Source: Planctomycetota bacterium | Lineage (GTDB): Bacteria > Planctomycetota > J058 | NCBI GenBank assembly: GCA_019636275.1 | Contig: JAHBXY010000081.1 | Span: 1 to 39,999, forward strand | Reading direction: 5' to 3' | Length of the DNA stretch: 39,999 nt | Shown here: in pieces, positions 33,311 through 39,999 of the stretch | How the letters are laid out: each line of letters begins with the position of its first letter | Position numbering within the stretch: the first letter of the stretch is position 1 | Program-made: the position numbers and the translations under genes | The notes under the pieces: model-generated | What the model was told of the DNA's origin: nothing | Seen by the model: the letters and a program-made list of their open reading frames with translations, nothing else | The model's database searches: none

Positions 33311-34102
33311 GTGCTGCTCGCCGGCAAGAAGGCCCTGATCATGGGCGTCGCGAACAAGCGGAGCATCGCCTGGGGCATCGCCGAGGCGTTCCGCCGCGAG
33401 GGGGCCGAGCTCGCGTTCACCTACGCCAGCGAGCGCCTGCGCGAGAACGTCGAGGAGCTGGTGAAGACGCTCCCCGACGCCGAGCGCATCCCGCTCCTGC
33501 CCTGCGACGTGGCGCAGGACGCGCAGGTGACCGAGCTGTTCCGCGCGGTCGAGGAGCGCTGGGGCCGGCTCGACGTGCTGGTGCACAGCATCGCCTTCGC
33601 CCCGCGCGAGGAGCTCACGGGCGCCTTCCGCGACACGACCCGCCAGGGCTTCCAGACCGCCCTCGACGTGAGCGCCTACTCGCTCGTCGCCGTCACGCGC
33701 GCCGCCGCCCCGCTGTTCGAGCGCGCCGGCGGCGGCAGCGTCATGACGCTCACCTACGACGCGGTCGAGCGGGTCGTGCCCAGCTACAACGTCATGGCCA
33801 TCGCCAAGGCGGCGCTCGAGGCCGAGGTGCGCTACCTCGCCGCCGACCTCGGCCCGAACAACGTGCGCGTCAACGCGATCTCGGCCGGGCCGATCAAGAC
33901 CCTCGCCGCCAGCGCCGTGAAGGGGATCTCCCGCCTGCAGAAGAGCGTCGAGGACCTCGCCCCCCTGCGCCGCAACGTCACGCAGGAGGAGGTCGGCGAC
34001 GTGGCCGTGTTCCTGGCCAGCCCGCTCTCCCGCTGCCTGACGGGCGCGACCCTCTACGCCGACTGCGGCTTCAACGTCGTCGGCAAGGGCCATGAGGTGT
34101 GA
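33311..34102 (+). CDS. fabI: Enoyl-[acyl-carrier-protein] reductase (NADH), FabI type
   Basis: This 263-residue protein performs the last reduction of fatty-acid elongation, turning trans-2-enoyl-ACP into acyl-ACP. GVANKRSIAWGIAEAFRREG is the FabI nucleotide-binding start. LDVLVHSIAFAPREEL is the family's central block. The catalytic pair is Y149 (in TLTYDAVE) and Y159-x6-K166 in YNVMAIAKAALE. RVNAISAGPIKTLAASAVKG and the C terminus LYADCGFNVVG also match. The GTG at 33311 follows AGGAGGAGGCGTCGC. It is monocistronic, with a likely own promoter and a structured 3' region. Confidence 0.97.
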   Translation: MLLAGKKALIMGVANKRSIAWGIAEAFRREGAELAFTYASERLRENVEELVKTLPDAERIPLLPCDVAQDAQVTELFRAVEERWGRLDVLVHSIAFAPREELTGAFRDTTRQGFQTALDVSAYSLVAVTRAAAPLFERAGGGSVMTLTYDAVERVVPSYNVMAIAKAALEAEVRYLAADLGPNNVRVNAISAGPIKTLAASAVKGISRLQKSVEDLAPLRRNVTQEEVGDVAVFLASPLSRCLTGATLYADCGFNVVGKGHEV

Positions 34103-34209
34103 TCGGCGGCTGCGCCCTCGCCTGACGTGTCGCTCCGTACCACCCGTGTTGCTCCGCCCTGCCCGTGCCCCTGACGGGTCACGGCGGGCCGCGCAGGCCG
34201 TCGATCACG

Positions 34210-34290
34210 GGCGGGGTCCGGCTCCCGAGCGGGCGGCATCAGGCACGTAGGGGCGCAGCGCTGCGCCGACGGCTCCCGCCAGACCCCGCC
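34210..34290. other. Structured intergenic element with nested inverted repeats
   Basis: The outer arms GGCGGGGTC (34210-34218) and GACCCCGCC (34282-34290) are perfect complements. Inside lie a perfect 16-bp palindrome, GGCGCAGCGCTGCGCC (34252-34267), and a small CCCGAGCGGG stem. The gap 34103-34343 between convergent genes has no open frame with coding bias. This may be a bidirectional terminator or a small structured RNA. Confidence 0.4.
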
Positions 34291-34343
34291 AGGCCCAGCC
34301 AGACGACGAGGCCCTCGGTGGGCCTGCGTCTCGCCGATGCCCC

Positions 34344-35654
34344 CTACCCCTGTCTGCGCTCTTCGATGGCCCGGTCCCAGGCGGCGTAGATCTCGTCGAA
34401 CACGCGCCGCCGCTCGGCGGCGCTGTCCTCGCCGCGGCGGACGAACAGCAGGTCGGCCACGACGTCGAGCAGGCGCCCGTCGCCGCCCAGCTCGTCGGAC
34501 GAGAGCTTGTAGGCGCGCATGATCGCGTCCCAGGCCTCGGCGTCGATGTCGGCCTGGGCGGCGAGCGACTGGCTGTCCAGGCGGTAGGTCTTGGTGACCT
34601 GGTCCCCGAGCCAGGTCTCGATCGTCTCCTTGGGGTGCCACGCGTCGGCGCCCTCGGCGAACAGGCGGGTGACGTCCTTGTCGTCGACCTTCACCCGCTT
34701 CCAGCGGTTCACGCCGCCGTTGTCCTTGAGGTAGCGGTCGAAGGCGTCGGTGGCCCGCGTCAGGCGCGACGTCATCTGGTAGAGGCCGCGCAGGCAGATG
34801 ATCAGGAACAGCCGCTCCCGGAACCGCGCCGCCAGCTCGGCGAACTCGACGGGGAGCTGCTTGCGCCGCCCGAGCGACCGGGCGAGCAGCGCCGCGCCGG
34901 CGGCGGCCAGGAGGGCGCCCAGCCCGAGCAGACCCGGACCTACGGGCCCGCCGCCTCCGAGCGTGGCCGCGCCGCCGGCCGCGAGCCCCGCGCCGACCAG
35001 GAGGAGGGCGACCCCCGGTCCGAGCGGCGCCGCCAGCGCGGCGGGGACCTCGCGGGGCGGCTCGCCCGCGAGCAGCGCCGGCAGGTTCTGGTCGCCCCAG
35101 CGGCCGACCTCTTCGTCGAGGTGGCCGGTGCCGGCGACGACCTCCTCCAGCTCGCGGCACACCCGGGCCAGGTCCTCCGGGCCCTCGCGCTGGTAGCGGA
35201 CCTTGGCGAACGACAGCTTCCCCAGCGGCGTGAGGATCAGCCGCTGCACCTCGCCCTGCGCGCGCAGCTTGTCGAAGAGGAGCCCCAGCGCGTCGCGCAC
35301 GTAGGGCAGGTCCTCCCAGATGGTCTTGGCGTGCCCGTCCGGGAGCTGCCCGGCCGCCCGCTCGCGCAGGGCGTCGATCTCCTTGGCGGCCTCGTTCCAC
35401 TTCGCCCGGAGCGCGTAGTTCTTGATCCAGCGCACCGGATGGGCGTCGAGGTAGCTCCGCAGCACCCACAGCCGCAGGACCGCCTCGCGCGAGGACTCGT
35501 CGACGATCCCGGCGACCTCGGCCAGCTCGGCCTTGACCTCGTCGACGACCTGGAGCGCGCGCTCGTTCTTCTCCTCGTCGGACGCCCCGTCGGCCGGGAC
35601 GCCCTCGAGCTGAACCCGACCGGACGCGAGCGAGACCCTGAGCGTCTTCTGCAC
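34344..35654 (-). CDS. Membrane protein of unknown function with two central hydrophobic segments
   Basis: This protein is 436 residues from the GTG at 35654. I prefer that start over GTG 35660 because GGAGG lies 6 nt before it but only 1 nt before the other. The N-terminal 210 residues are soluble and helical (LRLWVLRSYLDAHPVRWIKN). Two Gly/Ala/Leu hydrophobic stretches (about 217-235 and 244-262, GPGVALLLVGAGLAAGGAAT and LLGLGALLAAAGAALLARSL) form a membrane hairpin. The C-terminal half is soluble with LYQMTSRLTRATDAFDRYLK. Both soluble parts should face the same side. I do not recognise the family. A CATGCT hexamer lies 26 nt upstream. Confidence 0.8.
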   Translation of the reverse strand: MQKTLRVSLASGRVQLEGVPADGASDEEKNERALQVVDEVKAELAEVAGIVDESSREAVLRLWVLRSYLDAHPVRWIKNYALRAKWNEAAKEIDALRERAAGQLPDGHAKTIWEDLPYVRDALGLLFDKLRAQGEVQRLILTPLGKLSFAKVRYQREGPEDLARVCRELEEVVAGTGHLDEEVGRWGDQNLPALLAGEPPREVPAALAAPLGPGVALLLVGAGLAAGGAATLGGGGPVGPGLLGLGALLAAAGAALLARSLGRRKQLPVEFAELAARFRERLFLIICLRGLYQMTSRLTRATDAFDRYLKDNGGVNRWKRVKVDDKDVTRLFAEGADAWHPKETIETWLGDQVTKTYRLDSQSLAAQADIDAEAWDAIMRAYKLSSDELGGDGRLLDVVADLLFVRRGEDSAAERRRVFDEIYAAWDRAIEERRQG

Positions 35655-35738
35655 CCCCACCCTCCGCGGGGCAAGTGTTCAGCATGCCGGCGACCCGCGC
35701 AAGGGGGCGGGCGGCCGGACGCCGCGCGCCGCGTGGAG

Positions 35739-35744
35739 TAGACT
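35739..35744 (+). promoter_or_regulatory. Candidate -10 for a leaderless transcript of the gene at 35751
   Basis: TAGACT ends 6 nt before the GTG at 35751. There is no ribosome-binding sequence in the gap (GACCTC). Transcription would start at the GTG. Confidence 0.4.
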
Positions 35745-35750
35745 GACCTC

Positions 35751-36206
35751 GTGAGCCCCCTTGACGAGGAGCTGCTCGCCCTGCGCGACGCGCTCGCGCG
35801 CGACCTCCGGCGCCTGGTCGCCGACGCGCCGGCGGCAGTCCCCGAGGACCTGCGCCTCAAGGGGATCATCGGGCGCATGGGGCCGCTGCTCGCCGCGCAG
35901 GCCCCCAACGTCGACGCCCTGGCCCGGCTCGACGTCCTGGCGCCGATCGACGGCCCCGACGGCCCCGAGGCGCAGGAGCGCTTCCTCGAGACGCTCGTGC
36001 GCGCCCTGCACGTGCCGCGCATGGTCATGGCCATGGGCGAGGTCCTGCGCCAGGACGCCCGCAGCGACGTTCTGCGGCCCTTCCAGCAGCGGGCGGCCGA
36101 GGCCGCCGCCCGCGCCCAGCACCTGGCCCGGCTCTGGCACCTGCGCGTCGCGGGCCAGGGGGCGGGTCCGCTCGACGACGACGAGGAGGACGACGTCGAG
36201 CTCTGA
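35751..36206 (+). CDS. Unknown small helical protein with acidic C terminus
   Basis: This is a 151-residue protein starting (GTG) MSPLDEELLALRDALARDLR and ending in an acidic run (LDDDEEDDVEL). It is all-helical, with LKGIIGRMGPLLAAQAPNVD as the least repetitive part. It has no Cys, signal or membrane segment, and codon bias is fully coding. The next small membrane gene starts 28 nt later with its own ribosome site and is probably co-transcribed. The function is not recognisable. Confidence 0.8.
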   Translation: MSPLDEELLALRDALARDLRRLVADAPAAVPEDLRLKGIIGRMGPLLAAQAPNVDALARLDVLAPIDGPDGPEAQERFLETLVRALHVPRMVMAMGEVLRQDARSDVLRPFQQRAAEAAARAQHLARLWHLRVAGQGAGPLDDDEEDDVEL

Positions 36207-36234
36207 CGGACGACCAACACGAGGGAGTCGACCC

Positions 36235-36441
36235 ATGCTGGCCACCGCGATCGTGCTCCTGTCCCTCGGGCTGCCCTTCCTGGCGCTCGGCATCCACCTC
36301 GGGCGCGCGCCCGCCGAGGAGAAGGCGCGGCGCAAGGCGAAGAAGGCCGCGCGGGGCCCGAGCCCGACGAGCTTCGTCGTGGGCGGCGGCCTCCTGACGC
36401 TGCTCGGCGTGGCGCTGCTCGTGACCCGGCTCTCCGGATAG
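36235..36441 (+). CDS. Small two-helix membrane protein
   Basis: This is a 68-residue protein. MLATAIVLLSLGLPFLALGI is the first helix. A basic loop (AEEKARRKAKKAARG) follows, and SFVVGGGLLTLLGVALLVTR is the second helix. The positive loop predicts both termini outside. The ATG at 36235 has GAGGGAG upstream. It lies in the same frame-bias class as its neighbours and ends 5 nt before the end of convergent queD. The function is unknown. Confidence 0.8.
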   Translation: MLATAIVLLSLGLPFLALGIHLGRAPAEEKARRKAKKAARGPSPTSFVVGGGLLTLLGVALLVTRLSG

Positions 36442-36446
36442 CCTGA

Positions 36447-36803
36447 CTACTCGCCCTCGTAGCTGCAGCCCGACGTGCACGTCTCGCGCACGACCACCCG
36501 GCACAGCCCGGGGAGCGCGGGCTTCACGCGGCCCCACACCCAGCGCGCCAGGTGCTCGCTCGTGGGGTTCTCGAGCCCCTCGACCTCGTTGAGGTAGCGG
36601 TGGTCGAGCGCCTCGTGGAGCGGGCGCCAGGCCTCCGACAGGTCGGCGAAGTCCTGCACCCAGCCGGCGCGAGGGTCGACGGGCCCGCGCACGTGGAGGA
36701 CGATGCGGAAGGAGTGCCCGTGGAGCCGCGCGCACTTGTGCTCCGGCGGCACCGCCGGCAGCCGGTGCGCTGCCTCGATGCGGAACTCCTTGAAGATCTC
36801 CAT
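36447..36803 (-). CDS. queD: 6-carboxytetrahydropterin synthase (QueD/PTPS family)
   Basis: This is a 118-residue protein starting at the ATG at 36803: MEIFKEFRIEAAHRLPAV. Zinc ligands H13, H28 and H30 (HGHSF) and catalytic C24 are present, as are DHRYLNEVEG, ENPTSEHLARWVW and the final VVRETCTSGCSYEGE. QueD converts dihydroneopterin triphosphate to 6-carboxytetrahydropterin in queuosine/7-deazaguanine synthesis. A PTPS role in folate or biopterin metabolism is possible but less likely. ATG 36812 is in frame, but the TAGGAT hexamer overlaps it and ends 7 nt before 36803, so a leaderless start at 36803 is favoured and also fits the family. No other queuosine genes are nearby. Confidence 0.93.
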   Translation of the reverse strand: MEIFKEFRIEAAHRLPAVPPEHKCARLHGHSFRIVLHVRGPVDPRAGWVQDFADLSEAWRPLHEALDHRYLNEVEGLENPTSEHLARWVWGRVKPALPGLCRVVVRETCTSGCSYEGE

Positions 36804-36810
36804 GGTCGTC

Positions 36811-36840
36811 ATCCTACCCGGCCCTGGGCCGGGTTAGACT
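36811..36840. promoter_or_regulatory. Divergent -10 hexamers flanking a 17-bp perfect palindrome
   Basis: On the minus strand TAGGAT (36811-36816) serves queD. On the plus strand TAGACT (36835-36840) lies 27 nt before the acyl-CoA dehydrogenase ATG. Between them CCCGGCCCTGGGCCGGG (36817-36833) is palindromic except for its central base. A protein bound there would cover both promoters. Confidence 0.5.
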
Positions 36841-36867
36841 CGGCCGCCCCTCGCGAGGACGGCGCCC

Positions 36868-38052
36868 ATGAGCTCGACGTTCGACCTGTACAACCCGACC
36901 GAGCAGCACGAGATGCTGCGGCGCATGGTCCGCGACTTCGTCCGGGCCGAGGTCGAGCCGCAGGCCCTCGAGCACGACCGGGCGGAGCGGTTCAACCGCG
37001 AGCTCTTCCGGCGCGCGGGCGAGCTGGGCCTCCTCGGGATCACGGTCGCGGAGGAGCACGGCGGCGCCGGCATGGACGCGGTCGCCGCGGTCATCGCCCA
37101 CGAGGAGCTCTCGGCGTCGGACCCGGGCTTCTGCCTGGCCTACCTGGCGCACGCCATGCTGTTCGTGAACAACTTCTACCGCAACAGCGACGACGCGCAG
37201 CGCGCGCGCATCCTGCCGAAGGTCGTCTCGGGCGAGTGGGTCGGCGGCATGTGCATGTCGGAGCCGCACGTGGGCACCGACGTCCTCGGCATGACGACGC
37301 GCGCCGTGCGCCACGGCGACGAGTACCGCCTCACCGGCCGCAAGATGTGGATCACCAACGGCATGGTCGACGAGCAGACGCTCGGCGACGTGTTCCTGGT
37401 CTACGCCAAGACCGAAGGCGACCGCATCTCGTCGTTCATCGTGGAGAAGGGCGCGCCCGGCTTCGAGCAGGGGCAGAAGATCCGCGACAAGTGCGGCATG
37501 CGGGCGTCGACCACGGCCGAGCTCGTGTTCGAGGACTGCCGCGTCCCGGTCGAGAACCGCCTGGGCGAGGAGGGCGACTCGCTCATGCACATGATGCGCA
37601 ACCTCGAGCTCGAGCGCGTGACGCTGGCCGCCATGTCGCTCGGGATCGGCATGCGCTGCGTGCAGGTCATGTGCCGCTACGCCAACGAGCGCAAGGCGTT
37701 CGGCAAGCCCCTGCGCGACTTCGGCCAGATCCAGCGCTACATCGCGCGCTCCTACGCCCAGTGGAAGGCCGCGCGCGCCTACGTCTACGACACCGCCCGC
37801 CGCATGGACCTCGGCAAGCCCGGCAATCGCGTCGACTCGGACGGCGCCAAGCTCGTGGCGACGACGATGGGCAAGGAGGTCGCCGACAACGCCATGCAGG
37901 TGCTCGGCGGCTACGGCTACGTCGGCGAGTACGTGGTCGAGCGCCTGTGGCGCGACGCCAAGCTGCTGGAGATCGGCGGCGGCACGCTCGAGGCGCACGA
38001 GAAGAACGTCACCAAGGACCTGGCCCGGAGCTGGGAGCAGCTCGTCTCGTGA
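36868..38052 (+). CDS. Acyl-CoA dehydrogenase, isovaleryl-CoA dehydrogenase type
   Basis: This is a 394-residue FAD enzyme that oxidises an acyl-CoA to the 2-enoyl-CoA and passes electrons to ETF. The family blocks are GLLGITVAEEHGGAGMD, GMCMSEPHVGTDVLGM and KMWITNG, with NERKAFGKPL and QVLGGYGYVGEYVVER nearer the C terminus. The common catalytic Glu near the C terminus is replaced in EIGGGTLEAH, while E249 in NLELERVTLA sits where isovaleryl-CoA dehydrogenase has its base. A branched-chain substrate (leucine breakdown) is therefore likely. The ATG at 36868 has CGAGGAC upstream. No other leucine-degradation genes are visible. The FHA gene follows after 25 nt. Confidence 0.93.
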   Translation: MSSTFDLYNPTEQHEMLRRMVRDFVRAEVEPQALEHDRAERFNRELFRRAGELGLLGITVAEEHGGAGMDAVAAVIAHEELSASDPGFCLAYLAHAMLFVNNFYRNSDDAQRARILPKVVSGEWVGGMCMSEPHVGTDVLGMTTRAVRHGDEYRLTGRKMWITNGMVDEQTLGDVFLVYAKTEGDRISSFIVEKGAPGFEQGQKIRDKCGMRASTTAELVFEDCRVPVENRLGEEGDSLMHMMRNLELERVTLAAMSLGIGMRCVQVMCRYANERKAFGKPLRDFGQIQRYIARSYAQWKAARAYVYDTARRMDLGKPGNRVDSDGAKLVATTMGKEVADNAMQVLGGYGYVGEYVVERLWRDAKLLEIGGGTLEAHEKNVTKDLARSWEQLVS

Positions 38053-38077
38053 GCCGGGCGGCGAGGTAGGGGGGCGC

Positions 38078-39811
38078 GTGGAAGCGGCGGGCGCCGACGC
38101 GGCCTGGCTGGTCGTCCACCATCCCGACGGGACGCGCCACCACCACCGGCTGACGCTGGCCCTGACGACGCTCGGGCGCAGCGAGCAGAACGTCATCGAG
38201 GTCCTCGACCCCAAGCTCTCGCGCTTCCACTGCGAGGTGGAGCGGCGCGGCGGCGCGTGGCTGGTGCGCGACTGCAACAGCCGCAACGGGACGCTGCTCA
38301 ACGGCGAGCCCGTGGTCAGCCCGCGCTCGCTTCGGCACCGCGACCGGGTGACGATCGGCCGCACGACGATCGAGTTCCTCACCGCGCCGCCCGACGACCT
38401 GCGCGACGACGCGGCCATGGCGATCCCGGCGCCGGCGCCCCTGTTCGACGACGCCGAGCCGGCGCGCGACGTCGAGTCCCGGCGGGACGCGCCGACGTCG
38501 GTCGGGCGGCGCACGACGCTGAGCTTCGACCCGCGCCAGACGATGAAGGTCGAGCAGGGGCCGCTCATCCCGAAGGGCGAGCCGTGGCGCGTCGTCGCCC
38601 GGGCGGCGATCGACGGGCTGACGGCGACGAGCCGCGCCGCGCTCATCGACCGGGCGATCGTCGACGCGCGCGACCTCGTGCAGGCGCGCGGGGCGCTGCT
38701 GGCCCTGGCCAGCGAGCGGCCGGACGCCGCCTTGACGGTGTCGGCCGCCCTGGGCCTCGACCCCGAGGGGCGCGAGCGCTGCCTCGAGGCGGCCCGCCGC
38801 GTCGTCGTCACGCGCGAGCGGGTGGTCGACGACCGGCGCGTCCTCGCCGTCCCGGTGCCCGGGGCGCGGCGGGTCGAGGGCGCGCTCGTCCTCCACGACC
38901 TCCCCGCCCAGCCGGCGGCCGACGCGGCCGAGCTCGAGGCGCTCGAGGCGCTGGCGGCCGCCCTCTCGCGCACGCTCTCCACGAGCCTCCTCCTCGAGGA
39001 GGTGCGCCGCGGCGAGCGCGCCCAGCACGCCGAGCGGCTGGCCCACGACCTGCGCCGCGCCCTCCTCGCCGAGCCCGAGGCGGCCCTCGCCGAGGCCGCG
39101 CCGGGGCTGGACGTGGGCTTCGCCCGCGCGCCCTCGGCCGAGGCCGGGCGCGACGTCGCCGTGCGCGTCCTCGCCCCGGCGCGCGCCGGGCGCCAGGAGC
39201 TGTTCATCGCCCTGGCCGAGGCCCCCGACCCCGACGCGCCGCCGCCGGCGCGCCTGCGGCGCCGCGGCGAGCGCGGGTTCGTCCCGCTCCTCGGGCAGGC
39301 GGAGCTGTGCGGCGCCCTGCGCGCGCTGGTCGCCGTCCTCGGGCGCACCGACGAGGTCCTCCTGCACCTCGACCGCACCCTGCGCCAGGGCGGCGCCCCG
39401 GGCCGCGCGGCGATCGCCCTCCTGCGCTACGACCCGACGACCGGGGCCCTGCGCTTCTCCGGCGCCGGCCACGCGCCGCTCGTCCTCGTGCGCCGCGGCG
39501 GCGGCGTCGAGACGACGCTGCCGCTCAGCCCTGCGCTGGGCGCCGGCTCGGAGCCGCGCCACGCCGAGCGCGACCTGCGCTGGGAGCCGGGCGACCTGGT
39601 CGTGGTCGTCACCGCGGCGGCCGCCCGCGCCGCGCCGCGTCCGCCCGCGCCGCCCGTGGGCGAGCCGGGGCTCCGGCAGCTCGCCCTGGACCTCGACCCC
39701 GCCGAGCCGGCCGCCCGCTCGGCCGAGCGCGTGGTCGAGGCGCTCCTGCGCGCGCACGACGCGACCGAGCTGCCCGACGTGGCGGCGCTCGTCCTGCGGA
39801 GGACGACGTGA
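38078..39811 (+). CDS. FHA domain protein with degenerate SpoIIE/PP2C-like C terminus
   Basis: This is a 577-residue protein. Residues about 28-105 form an FHA phosphothreonine-binding domain (LGRSEQNVIEV, KLSRFHCEVE, DCNSRNGTLLNGEPV). About 165-310 looks like a GAF domain. About 340-577 follows the SpoIIE phosphatase layout, with LRFSGAGHAPLVLVRRGGG and WEPGDLVVVVTAAA at 502-515. The metal-binding Asp residues are missing: TAAA replaces the expected TDG (512 onward) and the GGD/DVxGHG blocks are not found. It probably binds phosphoproteins without phosphatase activity. Its partner kinase could be the one at 12565, by inference only. GTG start after GAGGTAGGGGGG. The stop overlaps the next start (GTGA). 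Confidence 0.85.
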   Translation: MEAAGADAAWLVVHHPDGTRHHHRLTLALTTLGRSEQNVIEVLDPKLSRFHCEVERRGGAWLVRDCNSRNGTLLNGEPVVSPRSLRHRDRVTIGRTTIEFLTAPPDDLRDDAAMAIPAPAPLFDDAEPARDVESRRDAPTSVGRRTTLSFDPRQTMKVEQGPLIPKGEPWRVVARAAIDGLTATSRAALIDRAIVDARDLVQARGALLALASERPDAALTVSAALGLDPEGRERCLEAARRVVVTRERVVDDRRVLAVPVPGARRVEGALVLHDLPAQPAADAAELEALEALAAALSRTLSTSLLLEEVRRGERAQHAERLAHDLRRALLAEPEAALAEAAPGLDVGFARAPSAEAGRDVAVRVLAPARAGRQELFIALAEAPDPDAPPPARLRRRGERGFVPLLGQAELCGALRALVAVLGRTDEVLLHLDRTLRQGGAPGRAAIALLRYDPTTGALRFSGAGHAPLVLVRRGGGVETTLPLSPALGAGSEPRHAERDLRWEPGDLVVVVTAAAARAAPRPPAPPVGEPGLRQLALDLDPAEPAARSAERVVEALLRAHDATELPDVAALVLRRTT

Positions 39812-39999
39812 GCGACGCCGCGCCCGCCCCGAACGAGTCGACCGGCGACCCGACGGGCGGGCGGACGGTTGACGAGCCGCTCGACCTGGCCGCCGTCGAG
39901 GTGGATCGGCGCGGCGCGCGCATCGCGCAGGACGACGCGGACGCCCCCGGCAGGGCTGGCCCGGCCGAGCCGGCCCTGGCGTCGGTGACGGGCGGCGAC
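39808..39999 (+). CDS. Start of a gene running off the window edge
   Basis: A GTG at 39808 overlaps the stop of the FHA gene (GTGA), and 64 codons are open to the window end. The sequence begins VSDAAPAPNESTGDPTGGRT and is Ala/Pro/Asp-rich and probably disordered, with no domain yet visible. Close coupling suggests it works with the FHA protein. Confidence 0.5.
   Translation, partial: MSDAAPAPNESTGDPTGGRTVDEPLDLAAVEVDRRGARIAQDDADAPGRAGPAEPALASVTGGD

Noticed and set aside
34103..34343. tRNA or other housekeeping RNA in the structured gap
   Set aside because: No cloverleaf, T-loop sequence or known RNA signature was found despite the nested stems.

Overview
The window is a gene-dense stretch of a very GC-rich bacterial chromosome. 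Third codon positions are almost all G or C and GTG starts are common. There is no rRNA, tRNA, CRISPR array, transposase or prophage gene that I can recognise. The gene mix points to a Gram-negative-type cell envelope: a family-9 (heptosyltransferase-type) glycosyltransferase, apolipoprotein N-acyltransferase and a lipobox lipoprotein. It also has large multi-domain signalling proteins, a secreted prenyltransferase/squalene-oxidase-repeat protein, split glycyl-tRNA synthetase (glyQ/glyS) and many unannotatable coiled-coil or low-complexity proteins. This fits a high-GC member of Planctomycetota best; Myxococcota-like lineages are an alternative. The assignment is inference.

Layout. 1-1359 (minus): two coiled-coil genes, the first cut by the window edge. 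1.4-3.3 kb: a small membrane-anchored protein, a REP-like repeat and a glycosyltransferase 9. 3.5-8.5 kb: one operon of coiled-coil protein, MoxR AAA ATPase, DUF58 protein and a frameshifted multi-pass membrane protein. 8.5-11.9 kb: pcm, a polyprenol/diacylglycerol-kinase-like membrane protein and lnt. 12-17.2 kb: an XRE regulator with a C-terminal zinc finger, then a 1537-residue Ser/Thr kinase with a Tyr/Gly/Gln-rich repeat, one membrane helix and a very long helical repeat tail. 17.2-19.2 kb (minus): two coupled unknown genes. 19.2-25.7 kb: glyQ, glyS, a 173-residue unknown, mnmG and a membrane protein with a C-terminal RING-like zinc site. 25.9-27.2 kb (minus): a second RING-like protein, frameshifted. 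27.4-31.3 kb: the squalene-oxidase-repeat protein and a GAF-GGDEF-GAF-sigma54-AAA-HTH regulator. 31.4-34.1 kb: a lipoprotein, a secreted unknown and fabI. 34.3-36.8 kb: small unknowns and queD. 36.9-40 kb: an isovaleryl-type acyl-CoA dehydrogenase, an FHA protein with a degenerate phosphatase-like domain, and the start of one more gene.

The most interesting signals are these. (1) A diguanylate-cyclase domain with apparently intact active and inhibitory sites is fused inside a sigma54 activator. (2) Two neighbouring convergent genes carry nearly identical RING-like zinc sites at opposite protein ends. (3) A recurring promoter design places a TAnnnT hexamer either about 24-34 nt before an RBS-bearing start or only 6-9 nt before a start with no RBS, predicting leaderless mRNAs. 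(4) Two divergent promoter pairs have opposing -10 hexamers flanking a palindrome. (5) Two clear frameshifts and one zone of lost codon bias may be assembly errors or real gene breakage. All domain calls are from reading motifs by eye; no database search was run.
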